Below, in pieces: positions 16,009 to 23,390 of a stretch of DNA of 23,807 nucleotides. Where the stretch lies: assembly GCA_019414045.1 (NCBI GenBank), contig DXMW01000024.1, positions 142,492-166,298 on the forward strand, in the 5' to 3' direction. Each line of letters opens with the position of its first letter. Position 1 is the stretch's first letter. The notes beneath the pieces are model-generated. The model was not told where the DNA came from. It searched no databases and saw nothing but the letters and a program-made list of their open reading frames with translations. The position numbers and the translations under genes are program-made. Source of the stretch: Collinsella sp. (GTDB lineage Bacteria > Actinomycetota > Coriobacteriia > Coriobacteriales > Coriobacteriaceae).

Positions 16009-16022
16009 CTGACATATGTCAG
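16009..16022. promoter_or_regulatory. 14-bp perfect palindrome, probable operator of the DUF134-NifX gene
   Basis: CTGACATATGTCAG overlaps the expected transcription start of the minus-strand gene at 15995. The core CATATGTC recurs at 16065-16072. The location suggests autoregulation by the DUF134 domain, or control by another repressor. Confidence 0.6.
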
Positions 16023-16026
16023 TAAT

Positions 16027-16054
16027 AGGATAGCGTGTATGCGGTTCCGCGCAA
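16027..16054 (-). promoter_or_regulatory. Promoter of the DUF134-NifX gene
   Basis: On the minus strand TTGCGC (16054-16049) and TATCCT (16032-16027) are separated by 16 bp. The predicted start falls in the palindrome at 16009-16022, which would allow steric repression. Confidence 0.5.
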
Positions 16055-16171
16055 GCTTTTTTAGCATATGTCGGAAATTCAAAGTTGTTACGTCTGCGAT
16101 TGTGGGGGTGCTGGCTGCCGCGCATTGCGTGTGCCGACCCAAGTGTTCAATCCGACACTGCGCGCCTGGGA

Positions 16172-16177
16172 TACAAT
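16172..16177 (+). promoter_or_regulatory. -10 box of the thyA-dfrA operon
   Basis: TACAAT preceded by TGGGA, 35 bp upstream of the thyA ATG. No convincing -35 hexamer is seen. Confidence 0.45.
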
Positions 16178-16211
16178 GAATCTCGCTTTTAGGCGACTGA
16201 CAGGAGGGTCA

Positions 16212-17060
16212 ATGAGCAAGGCTGATCAACAGTTTGTAACCATGTGCCGCGATATTCTGGACCATGGCACCACCACCGAGGGCCAAAAGGTCCGCCCGGT
16301 GTGGGAGGATGGCACCCCTGCCTATACCATTAAAAACTTTGGTGTCACGGCACGCTATGACCTGCGTGAGGAGTTTCCGGCGCTTACCTTGCGTCGTACG
16401 GCCCTCAAATCTGCCATGGATGAGATCCTATGGATCTATCAAAAGAAGTCCAATAACGTGCATGACCTCAACAGCCATATTTGGGACGAGTGGGCCGACG
16501 AGACTGGCTCCATCGGCAAGGCCTACGGGTATCAGATTGGGCAGAAGAGCCATTATGCCGAGGGCGACTTTGACCAGATGGATCGCGTGCTGTACGACCT
16601 TAAGAACACGCCGTACAGCCGCCGCATTATGACGAACACCTATGTGTTTAGCGACCTGTCCGAGATGCACCTGTATCCGTGTGCCTACAGCGTGACGTAT
16701 AACGTGACGCAGCGTCCGCAGGATGATAAACCGACGCTCAACATGATTCTCAACCAGCGCAGCCAGGATATTTTGGCTGCGAACAACTGGAATGTGTGCC
16801 AGTACGCCATTTTGCTGATGATGGTCGCGCAGTCGGTCGATATGATCGCTGGCGAGCTGCTGCATGTGATTGCCGATGCCCACATTTACGACCGTCATGT
16901 CGATATCGTTCGCGAGCTTATTGAGCGTCCGCAGTTTGCTGCGCCCAAGGTAACGCTCAACCCCGATGTGCATGACTTCTATGCGTTTACGACCGATGAT
17001 CTGATCGTCGAGGGCTATGAGCACGGCCCTCAGGTCAAGAACATCCCCATTGCGGTGTAG
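16212..17060 (+). CDS. thyA: Thymidylate synthase ThyA
   Basis: A 282-residue folate-dependent thymidylate synthase (dUMP plus methylene-THF to dTMP plus DHF). Resemblance is to the Bacillus ThyA type: VWEDGTPAYTIKNFG near the N-terminus, ALKSAMDEILWIYQKKSN, HIWDEWADETGSIGKAYG, the nucleophile Cys157 in YPCAYS, LNQRSQDILAANNWN (usual QRSxDxxLGxPFN) and DAHIYDRHV. The NNWN in place of the common PFN is a variation of the substrate loop. AGGAGGG at 16202-16208 fixes ATG 16212; an upstream in-frame reading runs through the promoter. dfrA begins just after the stop, coupling DHF production to its recycling. Confidence 0.94.
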   Translation: MSKADQQFVTMCRDILDHGTTTEGQKVRPVWEDGTPAYTIKNFGVTARYDLREEFPALTLRRTALKSAMDEILWIYQKKSNNVHDLNSHIWDEWADETGSIGKAYGYQIGQKSHYAEGDFDQMDRVLYDLKNTPYSRRIMTNTYVFSDLSEMHLYPCAYSVTYNVTQRPQDDKPTLNMILNQRSQDILAANNWNVCQYAILLMMVAQSVDMIAGELLHVIADAHIYDRHVDIVRELIERPQFAAPKVTLNPDVHDFYAFTTDDLIVEGYEHGPQVKNIPIAV

Positions 17061-17069
17061 GTGACGCGC

Positions 17070-17588
17070 ATGAGGTGTAAGCTTTCTGCCATTGTTGCCG
17101 TGTGTGACGATTGGGGCATTGGGTGCGAGGGTGACATGGTCGTGTCCAATCGCGCCGACATGCGCCATTTTGTGGCGTGTACCAAAGGTTGCCCGGTCAT
17201 TATGGGACGCAAGACGCTGCTGAGTTTTCCCGGCGGACGTCCGCTCAAGAACCGCCGCAATATCGTGCTCACGCGCGATGAGGACTTTGCTCCCGAGGGC
17301 GTCGACGTGGTGCATAGTATCGACGAGGCGCTTGCCGCGGTTGCCGATGAACCCGTTGCCTGGGTAATCGGCGGCGGCGAGGTATATCGACAGTTTTTGC
17401 CGTATTGCGTGGAGGCCGAGGTTACGCATAACCATTGCGTGCATGACGTGGATACGTACTTTCCCGATTTGGATGCCGATCCCGCGTGGGAGATTGCGCG
17501 GCGTGACGGTGTTGCCACGATTGCCTCGGGCGAGGGAGACGAGGGTGTCGATTATGAGTTCGTGACGTATCGTCGCGTTGAGGCGTAA
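17070..17588 (+). CDS. dfrA: Dihydrofolate reductase
   Basis: A 172-residue NADPH-dependent enzyme that returns dihydrofolate to tetrahydrofolate. Family motifs are LSAIVAVCDDWGIGCEGD, the substrate-binding acid Asp30 in NRADMRHF, GRKTLLSFPGGRPLKNRRNIVLTR and WVIGGGEVYRQFLP near residues 100-115. Many residues match chromosomal FolA, so nothing suggests a resistance-type variant. The start is uncertain: ATG 17070 with TAGGTG upstream gives the normal short N-terminus, while GTG 17061, directly after the thyA stop, would add three residues. Translation is probably coupled to thyA. Confidence 0.92.
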   Translation: MRCKLSAIVAVCDDWGIGCEGDMVVSNRADMRHFVACTKGCPVIMGRKTLLSFPGGRPLKNRRNIVLTRDEDFAPEGVDVVHSIDEALAAVADEPVAWVIGGGEVYRQFLPYCVEAEVTHNHCVHDVDTYFPDLDADPAWEIARRDGVATIASGEGDEGVDYEFVTYRRVEA

Positions 17589-17632
17589 ATCGTCTGGCGT
17601 GAACGGTATCATCGGGTTGTTTGAATGCATGG

Positions 17633-17656
17633 GGCGGCGCTTAGCGTCGCCTCGTT
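17633..17656 (+). terminator. Possible weak terminator after dfrA
   Basis: An 8-bp stem (17633-17640 with 17644-17651, one G-U pair) with a TTA loop is followed by TCGTT, not a true T-tract. It lies 45 bp after the dfrA stop and before the next promoter-like box. Confidence 0.4.
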
Positions 17657-17666
17657 TGGTATAGAT
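17657..17666 (+). promoter_or_regulatory. Extended -10 promoter before the RNA methyltransferase gene
   Basis: TGG-TATAGAT overlaps the ATG at 17665, which argues that translation begins later, at 17698. Confidence 0.4.
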
Positions 17667-17697
17667 GTGCTGTAAAGAAGGGTGCGGGCTGGCTGCT

Positions 17698-18612
17698 ATG
17701 ACTGATGCCGTTGAGGTGCTGCGAATCGATTCTCTCGAGGACGAGCGGCTCGATGCCTACGTGCGACTGACCGAGCGTGAGCTTCGCTGCGTGCTGGAGC
17801 CGCAGAAGGGCATTTTTATCGCCGAGAGTGCCAAGGTCATCGAACGTGCGGTTCGCGCCGGATACGAGCCGGCGAGCTTTCTTTTGGGCGAGCGCTGGCT
17901 CGACCAGATGATGCCGCTGTTTGAGCGCCTGGCGGTACGCGAGGGCGCGGGTCCGGTTCCCGTGTTCGTTGCCTCGATGGAGCTTATGGAGCGTCTGACG
18001 GGTTTTAACGTGACGCGCGGTGCGCTCGCGGCATTTCGTCGCCCGCGACAGATTCCGGTTGATGAGTTCTTGGGCGGCGTCGTCGAGGCGGCGGGGGAGC
18101 GCCCGGTGCGCGTGTGCGTGCTCGAGGACATTGTCGACCATACCAATGTGGGCGCAATATTCCGCTCGGCGGCCGCGCTCAACGTCGACGGCATTTTGGT
18201 CAGTCCTACGTGTTGTGATCCGCTGTATCGTCGTTCGGCCCGCGTGAGCATGGGCACGGTGTTCCAGGTGCCCTGGACACGCATTGGCAGCGAAGCGCGC
18301 GTATGGCCGCATGATGGGCTGGCGGCGCTACACGATGCCGGCTTTTCGTGTGCCGCTATGGCGTTGACGGATGATTCGGTGTCGCTGGACGATCCCGCGC
18401 TCCAGGAGATTGACCGCCTGGCAATCTTTATGGGCACCGAGGGTGCTGGCTTGGGCGCCAAGACCATTGCAGGCTGCGACCGCGCCGTGCGTATTCCGAT
18501 GGCGCATGGGGTCGATTCACTCAACGTGGCCGCGGCAAGCGCTGTTGCCTTTTGGCAGCTGTGCCCGCATGTGAGCAACGAGTACCACTACCAGCCGGGG
18601 CTGTATCACTAG
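17698..18612 (+). CDS. TrmH/SpoU family RNA 2'-O-methyltransferase
   Basis: A 304-residue SPOUT methyltransferase, probably modifying rRNA or tRNA riboses. The N-terminal 100 residues form the SpoU substrate-binding (L30e-like) domain (GIFIAESAKVIERAVRAGYEP). The catalytic domain shows motif 1 DHTNVGAIFRSAAALNVDGI, motif 2 IFMGTEGAGLG and motif 3 IPMAHGVDSLNVAAASAVAFW, the trefoil-knot SAM site. The substrate cannot be told from sequence. I prefer ATG 17698: the in-frame ATG at 17665 lies in a -10-like box and adds a Cys-rich leader, although an AAGAAGGG at 17675-17682 is too far from 17698 to decide. It is monocistronic, with a hairpin after it. Confidence 0.88.
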   Translation: MTDAVEVLRIDSLEDERLDAYVRLTERELRCVLEPQKGIFIAESAKVIERAVRAGYEPASFLLGERWLDQMMPLFERLAVREGAGPVPVFVASMELMERLTGFNVTRGALAAFRRPRQIPVDEFLGGVVEAAGERPVRVCVLEDIVDHTNVGAIFRSAAALNVDGILVSPTCCDPLYRRSARVSMGTVFQVPWTRIGSEARVWPHDGLAALHDAGFSCAAMALTDDSVSLDDPALQEIDRLAIFMGTEGAGLGAKTIAGCDRAVRIPMAHGVDSLNVAAASAVAFWQLCPHVSNEYHYQPGLYH

Positions 18613-18620
18613 GCAGATAG

Positions 18621-18672
18621 TTAGCACCGGGCTCTGGTTCGGGGCGTTTCGGCCGACGTCGGTCGGTGCTAA
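18621..18672 (+). repeat. Inverted repeat closing a structured intergenic segment
   Basis: TTAGCACCG (18621-18629) pairs perfectly with CGGTGCTAA (18664-18672) around a 34-nt interior that contains the palindrome CCGACGTCGG (18653-18662). There is no T-tract after it, so it is not a standard terminator. It sits between the methyltransferase and MATE genes. Confidence 0.55.
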
Positions 18673-18737
18673 GCTGGTATTGGCTTTGGTCTTAAATTGC
18701 CGTTTTGTTGTTTGACGTACGCTGGTGGGGAGGGCGT

Positions 18738-20087
18738 GTGGCTAAGAAATCTACGGCTATCGATGTAACGCAGGGTGTCATTTGGCAACAGCTGCTGTCG
18801 CTGTGCGTTCCCATCTTTTTTAGTTCGTTTTTTCAGCAAGCCTACACGCTTATCGGTACCTATATTGTCGGTCAGTTTGGCGGCAAGCTCGCCCTGGGTG
18901 GCATTCAGGCCACGATGGTGCTTACGGAGCTCTGCATTGGTTTTTGCGTCGGTGTTGGTGCTGGATGTGCCGTTATTACCGGCCAGTTTTTTGGTCAGCA
19001 CGATGATGAGCGATTGAGTCGTTCGGTCCATACGGCCATGACGCTCGCGCTGGTGGGCGGTATCGTTTTCTCGATTCTTGGCATAGTGTTCGTTGAGCCC
19101 ATGCTGGTACTTATGAACACGCCGCATGAACTATTGGCCGAGGGCGTGGCCTATGCTCGTTGCTATTTTGCCGCCATGGTTGCGGCGCTGCTGCTCAATA
19201 TGGGAACGGCGCTGCTGCGCGCCGTGGGCGACACACGCGGTCCTGCTGTGATCATTGCTTCCGGCTGCCTTGTTAATGCGGTGCTGGATGTCATCTTCGT
19301 TGCCGTGCTTCATATGGAGGCTCTGGGCTGCGGCATCGCGGTGGCGCTGACCATTTGCTCCAACGCCACGATGATCGTGATTCGTATGATGCACGCTCCG
19401 GGTGCGTGGCGGCTTTCACTGTCCAAACTCTGCATTGATCCTGGCATTTGTAAGAGCATGATCTCGTGTGGTCTGCCGCTTGGCTTTCAGTCTGCTGCGT
19501 ATTCGATTTCCAACGTTTTGATTCAGGTGTCGGTCAACTCGTTTGGTGCCGATGTCACCACGGCGTGGGGTCTTTCGGGCCGTTTGGATGGCATTGTCTG
19601 GATGGTTACCGAGGCGCTTGGCGTTTCGATCACCACGTTCTCGGCACAGAACTTTGGCGCGCGCAACTACGAGCGCATGCGCAAGGGCTACCATACGTCG
19701 CTTGTGCTGTCGTTTATGCTCATTGGTGGCCTGTCTGCCGTGCTACTGGTGTTCTCGGGTCCGTTGTCGCGTCTGTTTGTCGACGATGCTTCGATTTCGG
19801 CCTACACCACGACGATTCTTCATTTCATCGCGCCGTTCTACGCGATCTTCTCGATTATCGAAAACGCGTCCGGCTCCATCCGCGGCGCTGGCGTGAGCTT
19901 CCAGCCTATGATGCTCACGATTTTTGGCACCGTCGTGCTCAGGGTGATCTGGGTGTTTGCGATTATGCCGTTCGATCCGTCGCTTGAGCACCTGCTGCTG
20001 GTTTACCCCGTAACCTGGCTCATCACGGCCACGATGTTTACCATCTACCACCACAGCGGCAACTGGCTCGGCCGCGCCACCGCCTAA
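18738..20087 (+). CDS. MATE family efflux transporter
   Basis: A 449-residue inner-membrane protein of the multidrug and toxin extrusion family (NorM/DinF-like), expected to export cationic compounds using Na+ or H+ gradients. About 12 hydrophobic segments fill the length in the two-bundle pattern; blocks such as PIFFSSFFQQAYTLIGTYIVG (first helix), GDTRGPAVI and FSAQNFGARNYERMRKGYH are typical. The start is GTG 18738 after GGGGAGGG; the spacing is short (about 3 bp). A TTG at 18705 would add 11 unlikely residues. The TAA stop is the first part of the inverted repeat at 20086. The substrate cannot be predicted. Confidence 0.9.
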   Translation: MAKKSTAIDVTQGVIWQQLLSLCVPIFFSSFFQQAYTLIGTYIVGQFGGKLALGGIQATMVLTELCIGFCVGVGAGCAVITGQFFGQHDDERLSRSVHTAMTLALVGGIVFSILGIVFVEPMLVLMNTPHELLAEGVAYARCYFAAMVAALLLNMGTALLRAVGDTRGPAVIIASGCLVNAVLDVIFVAVLHMEALGCGIAVALTICSNATMIVIRMMHAPGAWRLSLSKLCIDPGICKSMISCGLPLGFQSAAYSISNVLIQVSVNSFGADVTTAWGLSGRLDGIVWMVTEALGVSITTFSAQNFGARNYERMRKGYHTSLVLSFMLIGGLSAVLLVFSGPLSRLFVDDASISAYTTTILHFIAPFYAIFSIIENASGSIRGAGVSFQPMMLTIFGTVVLRVIWVFAIMPFDPSLEHLLLVYPVTWLITATMFTIYHHSGNWLGRATA

Positions 20088-20173
20088 TGATCCGTAGGGG
20101 ACGGAGGAAAACGGATCATTGACCTGGCGATAAGGCAAAATGATCCGTTTTCCTCCGTCCCCTTCGGATCATT
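20086..20173. repeat. REPIN-like nested inverted repeat between convergent genes
   Basis: Two 35-bp units in opposite orientation (20086-20120 and 20139-20173) are separated by 18 bp. Each unit is itself bounded by AATGATCCG and CGGATCATT. Between the units 24 bp pair perfectly (20097-20120 with 20139-20162), and the outer 9 bp pair as well. The MATE stop codon shares bases with the left edge and the cobO-type stop with the right edge. It can act as a bidirectional terminator or be a repeated palindromic element. Confidence 0.9.
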
Positions 20174-20658
20174 TAGTATTCGATGCCTTGGCGGGCTAGG
20201 AGGCCTTCGTCGAAGTAGTGTTTGACGGGGCGCATTTCGGTTACTAGGTCCGCGAGATCGGCCAGTGGCAGCAAGCCGCGGCCGGTGAGCACGAGCTCTG
20301 TGGTGGTCGGTTTCATTGCGATCAACGCTTCGACATCTTCGCGCGTCACAAAGCCTCGGCGCATGGCTTCTCCCAGCTCATCCAAGATCAGCACGTCGAC
20401 CTGGCTAATCTGCTCGCGCGCCAGCTCCAGGATCTGTGCGGCACAGGCTTCGGGCGTGTCGCGGTCGGCTTGTACGATGCGCAGACCTAAACGGGGCGCC
20501 GCATCATGCTCGGCGCAGTGCAGCTTCTTGGCAAACTGCAGCATAAGCACGTTAAGTCCATAGCCCGTGGCGCGCAGTGCAAGCCTCAGCGCAGCCGTCG
20601 TCTTGCCCTTGCCATCGCCCGTGTAGATCTGATCCTTGCCGACTTCCAGTGATGCCAT
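20173..20658 (-). CDS. cobO: Cob(I)yrinic acid a,c-diamide adenosyltransferase (CobO/BtuR type)
   Basis: A 161-residue ATP:corrinoid adenosyltransferase that adds the 5'-deoxyadenosyl ligand to reduced corrinoids, yielding coenzyme B12 forms. The P-loop GDGKGKTT is at residues 14-21, VLILDELGEAMRRGF carries the Walker B acids, and the end LADLVTEMRPVKHYFDEGL with QGIEY is the family hallmark. It is slightly shorter than BtuR (about 195) because the N-terminal extension is missing. On the minus strand AAAGGA precedes ATG 20658 by 8 bp. It is transcribed divergently from ftsH. No other cobalamin gene is in the window, so scavenged corrinoid may be its substrate (inference). Confidence 0.92.
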   Translation of the reverse strand: MASLEVGKDQIYTGDGKGKTTAALRLALRATGYGLNVLMLQFAKKLHCAEHDAAPRLGLRIVQADRDTPEACAAQILELAREQISQVDVLILDELGEAMRRGFVTREDVEALIAMKPTTTELVLTGRGLLPLADLADLVTEMRPVKHYFDEGLLARQGIEY

Positions 20659-20703
20659 CTCTGTCCTTTCGTGCTCGGCGTCGGTTTATCGCCGTCTTGG
20701 TTG

Positions 20704-20711
20704 GGTATTCT
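20704..20711 (+). promoter_or_regulatory. -10 box before ftsH
   Basis: GG-TATTCT, 40 bp before the preferred ftsH start, within the 92-bp divergent region shared with the cobO-type gene. Confidence 0.4.
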
Positions 20712-20750
20712 AGAAAGCATTATCAACCCCAGTAGATGGAGTTCAAGCAG

Positions 20751-22643
20751 ATGGAGATGGATGACAACAAACGTAGACGGAATATGATCCTCTACGTGCT
20801 CATCGCCTTCGTCGTCTACCTCGTGCTCTCGACCGTTCTGTTCCCCAACATCGGTCACACGCAGCAGATTACGAAGACCGATTACTCGACGTTTGTCAAA
20901 GCGCTTGATAAGAAGAGCGTCGACAAGGTCGAGTACAACACGGACGATTACACGATTTATTACACTAAAAAGGGCGAGGACGAGAACATCGCCTACAAGA
21001 CGACCGGTGTGCCGAATGACGCGGGCTTTACCGATCGCGTGCTTGAGTCTGGCGCTTCGCTGGAGTCGGTCGTTCCCGACAAGAGCTCGGGCCTGATGAC
21101 CTACTACCTGATCACGCTCATTCTTCCCATGGCGATTTTCTTCCTGATTGGCTGGTGGCTCAACCGCCGCATGAAGAAGGCTATGGGCGATGACGGCCCG
21201 TCGATGAACTTTGGCGGCGGTGGTTTTGGCGGCGGCGGATTGGGCAAGTCCGGCGCGCGCGTGATCGCCTCCAAGGACGTGGGCGTGACCTTTAAGGACG
21301 TCGCCGGCCAGGAAGAGGCCAAGGAGTCCCTCAAGGAGGTCGTCGACTTTCTGGAGAAGCCGCAGCGCTACGAGGAGATCGGCGCCAAGCTGCCGCGCGG
21401 CGCTCTTCTTGTGGGCCCTCCGGGCACTGGTAAGACCCTGCTTGCCAAGGCTGTGGCCGGCGAAGCTGGTGTTCCGTTCTTTAGTATTTCTGGTTCTGAG
21501 TTCGTCGAGATGTTCGTCGGCCGTGGCGCTGCCAAGGTGCGCGATCTGTTTAAGCAGGCCAAGGAAAAGGCCCCGTGTATCGTCTTTATCGATGAGATCG
21601 ATACCATCGGTAAGAAGCGCGATGGCGGCGGCTTTAGCGGCAACGACGAGCGCGAGCAAACGCTCAACCAGCTGCTGACCGAGATGGACGGCTTTGATAA
21701 CCATAAGGGTATCGTCGTCCTCGCTGCAACGAACCGTCCTGACAGCCTTGACCCGGCCCTGCTACGTCCCGGCCGCTTTGACCGCCGCATTCCCGTTGAG
21801 CTGCCCGATCTGACCGGCCGCAAGAACATCCTTGAGCTCCATGCCAAGAGCGTTAAGACGCAGCCGCCGATCGACCTGACTGCGATCGCCCGCGCGACGC
21901 CCGGCGCCTCTGGTGCCGACCTGGCCAATATCATCAACGAGGGTGCCCTGCGCGCCGTCCGCGAGGGTCGCAAGCGCGCGACGCAGGATGATTTTGAGGA
22001 GTCGGTGGAAGTCGTCATTGCCGGACAGCAGCGTAAATCCACGGTGCTGTCCGACCACGAGAAGCAGGTCGTTTCCTATCACGAGATCGGCCATGCCATC
22101 GTCGCCGCCCGCCAGAAGGGCTCCGCCCCGGTCACCAAGATCACCATCGTGCCGCGCACGAGCGGCGCTCTGGGCTACACCATGCAGGTCGAGGAGGACG
22201 AGCGCTTCCTGACGACGCGCCAGGAGGTTTTGGACAAGCTCGCCGTCTACTGCGGCGGCCGTGCGGCCGAGGAGCTCATCTTTGGCGAGATGACGACCGG
22301 TGCCGCCAACGATATCGAGCAGGCCACCAAGCTCGCCCGCAACATGGTGACACGCTTTGGTATGTCCGACGAGTTTGGCATGATGGCGCTCGGTACCGTG
22401 CAGAACGCGTATCTCAATCAGGACACGTCGCTCACCTGCGCACCCGGTACGGCCGAGCGTGTGGACGCGATTGTCGCTAAGTTGATCGAGGACGCGCACG
22501 ATCGTGCCCTGCAGATCCTCAAGGAGAACAAGTTCAAGCTCCATGAGCTGGCTCGTTATCTGTACAAGAAGGAGACCATCACGGGTGAGGAGTTCATGAA
22601 CCTCCTCACGCGCGAGAATCCGTTGATGCCCAAGCAACAGTAA
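20751..22643 (+). CDS. ftsH: ATP-dependent zinc metalloprotease FtsH
   Basis: A 630-residue membrane AAA+ protease that degrades misfolded membrane proteins and short-lived regulators. Two N-terminal membrane helices (MILYVLIAFVVYLVLS and LITLILPMAIFFLIGWW) flank the extracytoplasmic domain, followed by a Gly-rich linker. The AAA domain has Walker A GPPGTGKT at 222-229, Walker B IVFIDEID, pore loop MFVGRGAAKVRDLF and the ATNRPDSLDPALLRPGRFDRR region. The zinc site is HEIGH at 444-448 (usually HEAGH) with the third ligand in GAANDIEQAT. ATG 20751 has GGAG 9 bp upstream; ATG 20736, adding five residues, cannot be excluded. A strong terminator follows. Confidence 0.95.
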   Translation: MEMDDNKRRRNMILYVLIAFVVYLVLSTVLFPNIGHTQQITKTDYSTFVKALDKKSVDKVEYNTDDYTIYYTKKGEDENIAYKTTGVPNDAGFTDRVLESGASLESVVPDKSSGLMTYYLITLILPMAIFFLIGWWLNRRMKKAMGDDGPSMNFGGGGFGGGGLGKSGARVIASKDVGVTFKDVAGQEEAKESLKEVVDFLEKPQRYEEIGAKLPRGALLVGPPGTGKTLLAKAVAGEAGVPFFSISGSEFVEMFVGRGAAKVRDLFKQAKEKAPCIVFIDEIDTIGKKRDGGGFSGNDEREQTLNQLLTEMDGFDNHKGIVVLAATNRPDSLDPALLRPGRFDRRIPVELPDLTGRKNILELHAKSVKTQPPIDLTAIARATPGASGADLANIINEGALRAVREGRKRATQDDFEESVEVVIAGQQRKSTVLSDHEKQVVSYHEIGHAIVAARQKGSAPVTKITIVPRTSGALGYTMQVEEDERFLTTRQEVLDKLAVYCGGRAAEELIFGEMTTGAANDIEQATKLARNMVTRFGMSDEFGMMALGTVQNAYLNQDTSLTCAPGTAERVDAIVAKLIEDAHDRALQILKENKFKLHELARYLYKKETITGEEFMNLLTRENPLMPKQQ

Positions 22644-22669
22644 AGCCGCGGCCGAGCCAGTAGACGCCG

Positions 22670-22707
22670 ACGCCCCATTTGAGTAGCTTTCTCAAATGGG
22701 GCGTTTT
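22670..22707 (+). terminator. Strong intrinsic terminator after ftsH
   Basis: A perfect 14-bp stem (22670-22683 with 22691-22704) with loop tagcttt is followed by TTTT. It ends 17 bp before the DUF523 start. Confidence 0.92.
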
Positions 22708-22724
22708 GCTTGAGGGGGATGGAA

Positions 22725-23186
22725 ATGAAGATCGTGGTGAGCGCCTGCTTGATGGGCGAGAGCTGCAAGTATAACGGGCTCGACAACTATCATCGCGAGT
22801 TGGTCGAGGCCTGCGAGCGTACAGAGACCGAGGTCCTCTTGGTGTGCCCTGAGGTCTTTGGGGGCCTGCCCACGCCGCGCAAGCCGTCCGAGATTGTGAA
22901 CGGCGAGGTCCGTACCTGCGAGGGCGTGTCGGTCGATCGCGAGTTTCGCCTGGGCGCCCAGCGCACACTCGATATGTGCGAGCAGGCGGGTGGCCCGTCT
23001 GAGATTGCCGCGTGTATTCTTCAGGATCGCAGTCCCTCGTGCGGTGCCGGCCGCATCTACGATGGAACATTCAGCGGCACCCTCACAGCGGGCAACGGTG
23101 TTTTTGTCGATCTACTGCTGCGTCACGGGTACCGTGTGATTCCGGCTAGCGAGTTCGATCCCAGCATGCTGGAACATTGTCCATAG
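22725..23186 (+). CDS. DUF523 family protein
   Basis: A 153-residue protein of the DUF523 (COG1683) family; function is not established. Family features are the opening MKIVVSACLMGESCKYNG, the central VCPEVFGGLPTPRKPSEI and CILQDRSPSCGAGRIYDG, with cysteines that are strongly conserved and could bind a metal or act as redox groups. ATG 22725 has GGGGG at 22714-22718, 6 bp upstream; ATG 22719 directly abuts that box. It lies just behind the ftsH terminator, so expression may depend on read-through or a promoter inside that short gap. It is the last intact gene of the window. Confidence 0.9.
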   Translation: MKIVVSACLMGESCKYNGLDNYHRELVEACERTETEVLLVCPEVFGGLPTPRKPSEIVNGEVRTCEGVSVDREFRLGAQRTLDMCEQAGGPSEIAACILQDRSPSCGAGRIYDGTFSGTLTAGNGVFVDLLLRHGYRVIPASEFDPSMLEHCP

Positions 23187-23286
23187 CACTCGAACCCAAC
23201 ACTTCCTCACGGGTGACCGTTTTGGCATCATCCGTGAAGTTGATATTGAGTACGACCCGGTCATCAAAGACGTAGACCGAGTTGAC
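23187..23286 (-). pseudogene. C-terminal remnant of a serine site-specific recombinase
   Basis: Read on the minus strand, 23286-23187 encodes VNSVYVFDDRVVLNINF followed by TDDAKTVTREEVLGSS. This resembles the extreme C-terminus of large serine recombinases of integrative elements (VNxVYxYDDxxVLxFNY, then an acidic KTxTxxE segment). The similarity stops sharply at 23287, and nothing of the catalytic or DNA-binding domains is present. It lies directly against the DUF523 stop. The family call rests on pattern memory only. Confidence 0.6.
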
Positions 23287-23390
23287 AGGCGCCGTACCCA
23301 GGCAGCCCCTCCCCGCGGCCCTCGCGCAGGAACGCGCACACGGCCTTCCCGTCTCTTGCGCCCCTCCCGGAACTGTCCACATCAGTGTAG

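Noticed and set aside
16068..16211. N-terminal extension of ThyA with CxCxxxxC-like cysteines
   Set aside because: It contains the -10 box and the AAGGAGG-type site of thyA and has no counterpart in ThyA; translation from ATG 16212 is better supported.
16428..17630. 400-residue minus frame antisense to thyA and dfrA
   Set aside because: Shadow of two clear enzymes.
20086..20173. Possible two-repeat CRISPR array
   Set aside because: The units are in inverted, not direct, orientation, the spacer is only 18 bp, and no cas genes are present.
22080..22094. HEIGH in FtsH as a damaged active site
   Set aside because: The zinc motif is HExxH, so Ile for Ala is compatible; all other FtsH motifs are intact.
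23287..23390. Protein-like minus-strand stretch (GYTDVDSSG, then a Gly/Arg-rich part)
   Set aside because: No start, no recognisable family, and frame breaks at both ends; kept only as unexplained sequence between two remnants.
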